DNA of 8,286 nucleotides, from assembly GCA_026394025.1 (NCBI GenBank), contig JAPKZC010000189.1:5575-13860 (forward strand), in the 5' to 3' direction. Positions 1 through 4,908 of the stretch are shown piece after piece (position 1 is the first letter of the stretch; every line of letters begins with the position of its first letter). The notes below the pieces were generated by a model. The model saw only the letters and a list, made by a program, of their open reading frames with translations. It ran no database searches and was not told where the DNA came from. The position numbers and the translations under genes were made by a program. The stretch is from Candidatus Solibacter sp. GTDB lineage: Bacteria > Acidobacteriota > Terriglobia > Bryobacterales > Bryobacteraceae.

Positions 1-1
1 C

Positions 2-271
2 GCGACGGGTGAGGGGCAGACGTCGCCGGGCGGAATCGATGGCCGGATCGCCAGCGGCGGAAGTCTGCCGAAGCCGGTGCGCGAAGTTCAGGCATGGGTG
101 GACGGCAAGCCGGCCGAAGTGCAATATGCGGGCGCGGCGCCCGATGCGGTGGCGGGCTTGTTCCAGGTCAACGTGCGCATTCCGTTGGACGCTGCCAGTG
201 GCGAGGTGCCGATCGAAATCCGCGTGGGCACGGCGAGCAGCCAGAACGGCATGACGGTGGCGGTGAGATAG
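2..271 (+). CDS. C-terminal fragment of a large secreted protein with a Solibacter-type C-terminal domain (TIGR03437-like), 5' truncated
   Basis: The reading frame is open from the window edge to a TAG at 269-271, giving 89 visible residues. They start ATGEGQTSPGG, run through a short Gly/Ser-rich stretch, and end in a compact beta-rich module with PAEVQYAGAAP, VAGLFQVNVRIP, GEVPIEIRVG and SSQNGMTVAVR. This pattern is the domain I recognise as TIGR03437, abundant at the C-terminus of large extracellular proteins in Solibacter and relatives, often behind beta-propeller or Ig-like repeats. Its function is unknown; a role as a C-terminal adhesion or sorting module is inference. The start and most of the protein lie outside the window. 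The stop codon abuts a palindromic element, and the gene converges on the 121-aa gene with only 22 bp between the two ends. The domain call is fairly sure; nothing can be said about the rest of the protein. Confidence 0.82.
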   Translation, partial: ATGEGQTSPGGIDGRIASGGSLPKPVREVQAWVDGKPAEVQYAGAAPDAVAGLFQVNVRIPLDAASGEVPIEIRVGTASSQNGMTVAVR

Positions 272-297
272 TGGGACAGGGCTCCTGGTCCTGTCAC
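271..297. terminator. Hairpin between convergent genes, probable bidirectional terminator and palindromic repeat unit
   Basis: GACAGG (275-280) pairs with CCTGTC (290-295) around a 9-nt loop, and GTG/CAC (271-273 and 295-297) can extend the stem with a bulge. The hairpin lies between two converging genes and contains parts of both stop codons (TAG 269-271 on +, TGA 296-294 on -). There is no clear U-tract on either side, so efficient intrinsic termination is not certain. The core matches the repeat at 3303-3366. Confidence 0.55.
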
Positions 298-659
298 TTG
301 ACCCGTTTGGCGGTCAACTCCCCCTCGCCCATGTCGCCGATGGTGACGTTGAATTTCAAATCCTCACCCACAACCTTGCCTTTGTAGGTGATTTTGAATT
401 GGCCGCCGCCGGCCAGGATGATGAACGAAATCGAGTCCCCCTTGACGGTACCTTCGGTAATCTGCTCTTCGCCGTAGGTATTCGTAACCGTTCCGGTCAG
501 CTTTTCTCCGGTCACCTGGAAGTTAAAGTTGATCTCCAAACCGTCTCCATTAGAGGTCTTCATCTCCCCTTTCCACTTGCCGCCCAGGTCGGCGGCGTTG
601 GCGACGGTCAAACACGACAACATGACGATCGCGCTAAAGAGCAATAAACGTGTGATCAT
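294..659 (-). CDS. Small secreted beta-rich protein, 121 aa, function unknown (acidobacterial family)
   Basis: The ATG at 659 is preceded by AAGGAG (674-669) with 9-nt spacing, so this start is well supported; the open frame continues further upstream but without such a signal. Residues 1-22 form a signal peptide (MITRLLLFSAIVMLSCLTVANA) with likely cleavage after ANA or ANAA. The mature protein is about 98 residues of alternating strands: GKWKGEM, LEINFNFQVTGEKLTGTVTN, ITEGTVKGDSISFII, FKITYKGKVVGEDLKFNVTI, GELTAKRVK. The repeated 'G..L.GTV', 'G.V.GD.ISF' and 'YKGKV.G..LKF' pattern suggests a small beta-barrel or lipocalin-like fold. Similar short secreted proteins ending in LTAKR are frequent in Solibacter-type genomes, recognised from memory. 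No catalytic motif is visible. It has its own promoter-like sequence and sits downstream of two ABC permeases. A Cys at residue 16 does not make a proper lipobox, so it is probably periplasmic or secreted rather than a lipoprotein. Confidence 0.85.
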   Translation of the reverse strand: MITRLLLFSAIVMLSCLTVANAADLGGKWKGEMKTSNGDGLEINFNFQVTGEKLTGTVTNTYGEEQITEGTVKGDSISFIILAGGGQFKITYKGKVVGEDLKFNVTIGDMGEGELTAKRVK

Positions 660-668
660 TCCGGCAAT

Positions 669-674
669 CTCCTT
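669..674 (-). promoter_or_regulatory. Strong Shine-Dalgarno site for the 121-aa gene
   Basis: On the - strand this reads AAGGAG, 9 nt before the ATG at 659. It decides the start against a longer in-frame extension and is the strongest ribosome site in the window. Confidence 0.8.
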
Positions 675-699
675 TTCGTCAGCCGGGCGGCTGTGATTG

Positions 700-728
700 A
701 GTATACCGTCTCCGGATGTCCGTTTCAG
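700..728 (-). promoter_or_regulatory. Probable sigma70-type promoter for the 121-aa gene
   Basis: On the - strand, CTGAAA (728-723) is followed after exactly 17 nt by TATACT (705-700). The -10 matches TATAAT at five of six positions and the -35 matches TTGACA at four of six. The predicted transcript starts near 693 and carries the strong ribosome site. The promoter lies in the 86-bp gap after the second permease gene, so the 121-aa gene can be expressed separately from the permeases. Confidence 0.5.
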
Positions 729-745
729 CAGGCGTGCTGGCGCCC

Positions 746-1987
746 CTACTCGTACCTCAGCGCCACCACGGGATCCAGGCGCGCCGCTTTGTTGGCCGGC
801 CAGATGCCGAAGAACAGTCCGACGCCTACGGACACCACAATCCCCATCGCGGCCGCCCACAAGGGGACGGCGGCGGGCAGGGAACTGAAGACCAGACGCG
901 CGATCAGCGAGATGGCCCAGCCGAACATGATGCCGATGATGCCGCCGATTCCGGTGAGGGCCGCGGCCTCAATCAGGAACTGCACCAGGATGTCGGTTTT
1001 CCGGGCGCCCAGCGCCTTGCGGATACCGATTTCGTAGGTGCGCTCGGTCACCGATACCAGCATGATGTTCATCACGCCGATGCCGCCGACCAGCAGTCCG
1101 ATGGAACTCAGCACCACCATCACCAGAAACGTCATGGCGGTAATCTGGCGAAAGTCCGACACCATCTGTTCGGCGGTGGAAAGCGCAAAAGTGTCGGGCT
1201 TATCGTAGGGCACACGCCGGTCGATGCGGAGCACGGTGCGCACTTCGTCCAGCGCCTGCGGCAGGCGGCCGTCGACGGCGGTGACCACGATGGCGTTCTC
1301 GCGCGCGTTGGGGTACATCTTCTGCATCGTGCCGTAGGGCAGCAGGACGCGGCTGTCGGTGTCGCCGAAGAAGGAGGCTGCCGGCCGCAGCATGGTGCCG
1401 ATCACGGTAAACTCGTGGCCGTCAACGTTGATGGCTTTGCCGATGGGATCCAGGTTGGCGAAAAGTCCCTTCTCGATATCGGCGCCGACCACCGCCACGG
1501 GCATGCGCCGGTGGCTCTCTTCTTCGGTGAAGAAACGCCCCAGGTGGATATCCACCTGTCCGCTGCCGCTGGCATAGCCTTCCTCGACGCCGAAGAGGTT
1601 CACGTCGTACATGTCGTTCCCCATGTACTTGACGTTCACGATGTTGCGCGGAGGGAACAGCATGGCGGAGACGTTCTCCACGCTCTTACAACGCTCCCGC
1701 AAGTGGAGCGCGTTGTCATAGGTCAGGTTCTTGCGGGTGCGCTCCTCCGGACTGAGGTTGTTGACCCGGAAGCCCACGGGGAACTTGAAGACGATAATCG
1801 AATTGGGTCCGAAACTGCGCAGCACGGCCGTCATGTTGGCGTCGAAGCCGGTCAGGATGGCGGCCACGCCGATGATGGTCCCGGTCCCGATGATGACGCC
1901 GAGCACGGTGAGAAATGCGCGCATTTTGTGCGAGCGGATGGTCTCGATGGCCAGCAGGAGCCCGTTGGTGAAGGCCAGTCTCGTCAT
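746..1987 (-). CDS. MacB/FtsX-type ABC transporter permease, 413 aa (second of a tandem pair)
   Basis: This is an inner-membrane permease of the MacB type. A first membrane segment lies at about 24-46. A periplasmic core domain (about 50-275) contains VGFRVNNLSPEE, VNLFGVEEGY, GRFFTEEE, VAVVGADIEKGLF and DPIGKAINVDGHEFTVIGT, the usual MacB_PCD pattern. The FtsX part then has membrane segments at about 282-310, 338-366 and 375-396. The cytoplasmic loop ERTYEIGIRKALGARKTDIL (315-334) is the family hallmark that contacts the ATPase. The end, LDPVVALRYE, is the normal C-terminus, so the protein is complete. The ATG lies 3 nt after the stop of the upstream permease, with GGAG (2000-1997) 9 nt before it, inside that gene's last codons; the two are almost certainly co-translated and probably form a heterodimer. 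No ATP-binding subunit or membrane-fusion partner is in the window. Substrate unknown: MacB relatives export peptides, lipoproteins or drugs, or act as mechanotransmitters. Confidence 0.93.
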   Translation of the reverse strand: MTRLAFTNGLLLAIETIRSHKMRAFLTVLGVIIGTGTIIGVAAILTGFDANMTAVLRSFGPNSIIVFKFPVGFRVNNLSPEERTRKNLTYDNALHLRERCKSVENVSAMLFPPRNIVNVKYMGNDMYDVNLFGVEEGYASGSGQVDIHLGRFFTEEESHRRMPVAVVGADIEKGLFANLDPIGKAINVDGHEFTVIGTMLRPAASFFGDTDSRVLLPYGTMQKMYPNARENAIVVTAVDGRLPQALDEVRTVLRIDRRVPYDKPDTFALSTAEQMVSDFRQITAMTFLVMVVLSSIGLLVGGIGVMNIMLVSVTERTYEIGIRKALGARKTDILVQFLIEAAALTGIGGIIGIMFGWAISLIARLVFSSLPAAVPLWAAAMGIVVSVGVGLFFGIWPANKAARLDPVVALRYE

Positions 1988-1990
1988 GGG

Positions 1991-3250
1991 TTACCGCTCC
2001 ACCCGCAGGGCTTCGATGGGGTCGAGTTTGGCGGCGCGCTGCGCGGGGTAGATGCCGAAGAATAGCCCGACTACCGCGGAGAGCCCCACGCCGATCACGA
2101 TGCTGGACCAGGGCAGCGCCATCGGCACGCTGGAGAAACTGCGCACGGCGACGGCCACGAGCCAAGCGACGCACACGCCGGCGAATCCGCCCACCCCGGC
2201 GAGCACGCTCGATTCCACCAGATACTGATTGAGGATGTCGCGGCGCCGTGCGCCCAGCGATTTGCGGATGCCGATCTCGTGGGTGCGCTCCGTGACCACG
2301 GCCAGCATGATGTTCATAATCACGATGCCGCCCACGACCATGAACACGCTGACGATGCCGACGGCCATGGCGGAGATGGTCGCGGTGAGCCGTTCCCAGA
2401 GGTTGACGATGGTGTCCGAGGCGAAGAGGCTGAAGTTATCGTCCTGGCCGGGCCGCAGGTGGCGGTAGGAGCGGAGCAGCACGCGCACCTCGTCTTCGGC
2501 CTCGGCCAGTTGCTGCTGGGTGCGCGCCTTGGCGACGATGCGGATGCCGTTACGGCTACCGTACGACTTGAAATAGCTCTCGATGGGGATCATTACGAAA
2601 TTGTCCAGCGAGTTTCCGAAGACGCTGCCCAGAGCCTTGGCCGCGCCCACCACTTCGTAGGGGTTGCCTTCGATCTCGACGAACTTGCCGATGGGGTCGC
2701 GGCCTTCGAAGAAGCGCGTGCGCAGATCGTTTCCCAGGAAGACCACCGGGGCGTGGCGGCGGACCTCTTCGTAGGTGATACCGCGGGCGACATCGATCTG
2801 CACATTGTTGATGGCGGCGATATTCTCGGTGACGCCTTGCACGTCCACGCCCAGAACGCTATTGCCCTTGGAGGAGACCCGCGCGTTGCGCGACGCCATC
2901 ATGCCGATGTCCTTGAGCAGGGTGGCGCGTTCCTTGACGAACTCATATTCGACCGGCTTGAGCTGCGGATTGCGCTTCTGCATCTCCATGAACTTCTTGG
3001 GGTCCCACGGCCCGAACCACGCCATGCGGACCACGCGGAAACCGTCGGAACCCATGTTGGAGACCTTCTCCGCGATATACAGGTTCATGCCGTGGATCAG
3101 GGCGGTGACGGCGATCAGGGTGGTGGTGGCCAGAATGATGCCGAGCAGCGTCAGGAAACTGCGCAGCTTGCTCTTGCGCAAGGAATCGAGCGCGATCCGG
3201 GTGGCCTCCCAGAACGACGCCGAAAGGCGGAATTTACGAGTTTCGGACAC
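1991..3250 (-). CDS. MacB/FtsX-type ABC transporter permease, 419 aa (first of a tandem pair)
   Basis: It has the same architecture as its neighbour: a short cytoplasmic N-terminus with SLRKSKLRSFLTLLGIIL, a membrane segment at about 31-53, and a MacB-type periplasmic core at about 55-285 (VLGVDVQGV, RGITYEEVRRHAPVVFLGNDL, DPIGKFVEIEGNPYEVVGAA). Membrane segments follow at about 293-318, 345-370 and 382-402. The conserved loop ERTHEIGIRKSLGARRRDIL (321-340) and the C-terminus LDPIEALRVER are intact. The start is a GTG at 3250 giving MSETRKF. There is no good ribosome site before it (the - strand there reads CCTCC, the wrong sense), but no other suitable start lies before residue 55, so the exact start is less certain than the gene. 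The two permeases are clearly homologous but divergent, as expected of an old duplication. The ABC ATPase is missing from the immediate neighbourhood; the upstream gene is an unrelated hydrolase. Confidence 0.92.
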   Translation of the reverse strand: MSETRKFRLSASFWEATRIALDSLRKSKLRSFLTLLGIILATTTLIAVTALIHGMNLYIAEKVSNMGSDGFRVVRMAWFGPWDPKKFMEMQKRNPQLKPVEYEFVKERATLLKDIGMMASRNARVSSKGNSVLGVDVQGVTENIAAINNVQIDVARGITYEEVRRHAPVVFLGNDLRTRFFEGRDPIGKFVEIEGNPYEVVGAAKALGSVFGNSLDNFVMIPIESYFKSYGSRNGIRIVAKARTQQQLAEAEDEVRVLLRSYRHLRPGQDDNFSLFASDTIVNLWERLTATISAMAVGIVSVFMVVGGIVIMNIMLAVVTERTHEIGIRKSLGARRRDILNQYLVESSVLAGVGGFAGVCVAWLVAVAVRSFSSVPMALPWSSIVIGVGLSAVVGLFFGIYPAQRAAKLDPIEALRVER

Positions 3251-3302
3251 CGTGCTTGTGGAGGAAGACGGAGTTCCAGGCGGAATAGTTCCCGGAAAGT
3301 AA

Positions 3303-3366
3303 GACAGGCCTCCTGGCCTGCCGGTGTGCCACGTACCGGAAAGACCGGCCAGGAGGCCGGTCCCAC
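3303..3366. repeat. Paired palindromic (REP/BIME-like) element
   Basis: There are two hairpins in inverted orientation. The left is CAGGCC-TCCT-GGCCTG (3305-3320); the right is GACCGGCC-AGGA-GGCCGGTC (3343-3362). The 12-nt core GGCCTCCTGGCC (3307-3318) recurs exactly as its reverse complement at 3347-3358, so the arms can form either two small hairpins or one long stem around a loop of about 28 nt. The right unit begins directly after the TAA of the SGNH gene (3369-3367) and probably ends or attenuates that transcript before the permeases. The same core occurs at 271-297. Confidence 0.75.
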
Positions 3367-4128
3367 TTATTTCAGTACGGCATCGACAGCTTTTTGCGCC
3401 AGCGGCATCATCACTTCATAGCCGGCGTCGTTAGGGTGAAGGCCGTCGTATGTCATTTCCTTTTTGAGCGCGCCCTGGTCGTCCAGCATAGGCGTGAAGT
3501 AGTCCAGGTAGACCGCGTTGTGTTTGGCCGCGCAGCTCTTGATCCAGTTGTTGAGCTCGATGATCTTCGAGTTGGGGCGGCGCTCGCTCTGATTCTGGAT
3601 GTAATCGCAGGTGGGCATGACGGCGGAAAGCACCACCTTGATGCCGTGCGCCTGCGCCAGGTCAGTCATCGCGGCCAGATTGTCTTCGATCATTTCGAGT
3701 GTGGAGGGACCGGTATTGCCGGCGATATCGTTGGTGCCGGCGAAGATGACGACGGCCTTCGGCTGCAATGCGATGACGTCGGCGGGGAAGCGCACCAACA
3801 TCTGCGGCGTGGTCTGCCCGCTTATGCCGCGGTTGATGTAGGGTTTCCCGGGAAAGAACTTGCCATATCGCCGGCCCCATCCATCGGTGATGGAATCTCC
3901 CATGAAGACGACGCGCTCTTCGCCGGCGGCGGGCGGCGCGACCTTGGCGTTATCGGCGCGGTATCGATTGAGATTCGGCCAATCCTGTAGGGTTCGGGTA
4001 GCGCGATCCAGGGCGGTCTTCAGTCTGGCGGGGTCCGCCGTGGCGTCGGGCGCGGGTGCGGGAGTGGTCTGGGCGGCCGCGGCCGCGACCAGCAACAGGA
4101 GTGCGAGAAATGGCTTCATCGAGTTCAT
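3367..4128 (-). CDS. Secreted SGNH/GDSL-type hydrolase (esterase/acylhydrolase), 253 aa
   Basis: All blocks of the SGNH hydrolase superfamily are present. GDSITDGWG (77-85) carries the nucleophile Ser79. INRGISGQTT (98-107) supplies the oxyanion glycine, Gly101. GTND (131-134) supplies Asn133. YDGLHPND (227-234) supplies the Asp228/His231 pair. The enzyme should hydrolyse an ester on a lipid or acylated sugar; the closest resemblance by eye is to the platelet-activating-factor acetylhydrolase/rhamnogalacturonan acetylesterase-like group, so carbohydrate de-acetylation is a reasonable inference. A signal peptide (MKPFLALLLLVAAAAAQ) and a Pro/Ala linker (about 21-35) indicate export. Length is normal and no catalytic residue is missing. 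The ATG at 4128 is the longest start; ATG 4119 (MKPFL) gives a cleaner signal peptide and lies 7 nt after a -10-like CATAAT, so it may be the real start. It is preceded by a hairpin-containing 58-bp gap and followed by a palindromic repeat. Confidence 0.9.
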   Translation of the reverse strand: MNSMKPFLALLLLVAAAAAQTTPAPAPDATADPARLKTALDRATRTLQDWPNLNRYRADNAKVAPPAAGEERVVFMGDSITDGWGRRYGKFFPGKPYINRGISGQTTPQMLVRFPADVIALQPKAVVIFAGTNDIAGNTGPSTLEMIEDNLAAMTDLAQAHGIKVVLSAVMPTCDYIQNQSERRPNSKIIELNNWIKSCAAKHNAVYLDYFTPMLDDQGALKKEMTYDGLHPNDAGYEVMMPLAQKAVDAVLK

Positions 4129-4155
4129 TATATGTCCCGCGCCGCGCTAATTCAC
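4127..4155 (-). promoter_or_regulatory. Candidate promoter giving a leaderless SGNH hydrolase transcript
   Basis: On the - strand, CATAAT (4132-4127) matches TATAAT at five of six positions and lies 7 nt before the ATG at 4119. A weak -35-like GTGAAT (4155-4150) sits 17 nt upstream. Transcription would start at or within a base of that ATG. No good Shine-Dalgarno precedes either possible start. The -35 overlaps the hairpin at 4152-4169. Confidence 0.3.
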
Positions 4156-4169
4156 GCCCGCCGGCGTGA
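4152..4169 (-). terminator. GC-rich hairpin after the 228-aa gene
   Basis: TCACGCC (4152-4158) and GGCGTGA (4163-4169) form a perfect 7-bp stem with a 4-nt loop, starting 18 nt past the stop codon of the 228-aa gene. No run of U follows, so it may be a Rho-linked or 3'-end-protecting structure rather than a classical intrinsic terminator. Confidence 0.45.
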
Positions 4170-4186
4170 TGCGTACATTGCGGAAA

Positions 4187-4873
4187 CTACTTCAGCTTCA
4201 TCACCGCATCCTGGAACAGCAGGTCAATAGACTTCAGTCCGCTGGTTTTGCCCTCGAAGGGGAAGTAGAGAAAACCGCTCACCGGGCGGTTGTGCGCGTC
4301 CTCGGGCAGAGCGGTGCGGATCAGCACGTCTTCGGGCCGCACGCGTTCCTTTAGTTCGCCTCCGCCCGGGGCGCCGGCATCGGGTGCGCGCGGCGGGCTG
4401 GGCAGGCGGCGACGGTCGTCCGGGGCGCCCGGCACGGGGTTTCGGCTCTGCGGATAGCCCAGGCCGATACTCACCCCGCCCATGCCCAGATCCGCGGTGG
4501 GCCCGCGCGGCGAATTCCAATCGCGGCGGTTGAGATTACTCGCCACCATCGGGGGGTTCTGCGCGTACAGCAGGGTCTTCTTCCCGTTGACGCGCAGGGC
4601 GAATTTAGCGGCGTCGGCGGTGATGCCTTCCCCCTTCGGCGGAAAGAGCGCGACTTCCACCACGAGGTAGTTCTCCGCCAGATACATCTGTTCTCCGCTC
4701 CCGAAGCTGTGCACCATGTACTCGGCGCCAATCGCCAGATTACCCGATTTGGCATGTACCGGGTACTCGGCGGCCGATGCCTTCGGCGGTGTGCCTTCGG
4801 CGTAGATCGAGAGCCTGGGAGTGGTTTGCGCACGGGCCGCAAGCACGGCGGCGAGAAACACCATATACCGCAT
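4187..4873 (-). CDS. Secreted protein of unknown function, 228 aa, with probable Ig-like beta-sandwich
   Basis: I do not recognise the family. The ATG at 4873 gives a short signal peptide (MRYMVFLAAVLAARA, cleavage probably before QTTPRL); ATG 4864 (MVFLAAV) is an alternative. Residues about 40-110 alternate strands (GNLAIGAEYMVHSF, YLVVEVALFPP, KFALRVNGKKTLLYAQNP). A Pro/Gly/Arg-rich, probably disordered segment follows (about 141-172). The last 40 residues (RPVSGFLYFPFEGKTSGLKSIDLLF) look like the closing strands of the same sheet. The 'VEV...F.LRVNGK...VSGFLYFPFEG' order resembles DUF4352-like or other extracellular Ig folds, a fold-level guess only. No catalytic residues stand out and there are no cysteines. 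The upstream open frame extends into hypF but in an antisense-like, Arg-rich composition, so it is not coding. It follows hypF by 26 bp. A TACAAT box lies 6 nt before the ATG. Confidence 0.75.
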   Translation of the reverse strand: MRYMVFLAAVLAARAQTTPRLSIYAEGTPPKASAAEYPVHAKSGNLAIGAEYMVHSFGSGEQMYLAENYLVVEVALFPPKGEGITADAAKFALRVNGKKTLLYAQNPPMVASNLNRRDWNSPRGPTADLGMGGVSIGLGYPQSRNPVPGAPDDRRRLPSPPRAPDAGAPGGGELKERVRPEDVLIRTALPEDAHNRPVSGFLYFPFEGKTSGLKSIDLLFQDAVMKLK

Positions 4874-4879
4874 ATCTCG

Positions 4880-4908
4880 ATTGTAGCGGGCGCGGGCCTT
4901 CACTTCAT
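4880..4908 (-). promoter_or_regulatory. Candidate promoter giving a leaderless transcript of the 228-aa gene
   Basis: On the - strand, TACAAT (4885-4880) lies 6 nt before the ATG at 4873, the spacing expected if transcription starts at that ATG. A weak -35-like ATGAAG (4908-4903), formed by the last two codons of hypF, is 17 nt upstream. The only ribosome-site-like sequence nearby is a poor GAG. Confidence 0.3.

Noticed and set aside
594..659. A lipoprotein signal in the 121-aa protein (Cys at residue 16).
   Set aside because: The residues before the Cys (Met-Leu-Ser) are a poor lipobox, and a standard signal peptidase I site (ANA) follows.
660..860. A longer open frame upstream of the 121-aa secreted protein.
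   Set aside because: It overlaps the permease gene out of frame, contains the promoter, and lacks a ribosome site; the ATG at 659 has a strong one and begins a signal peptide.
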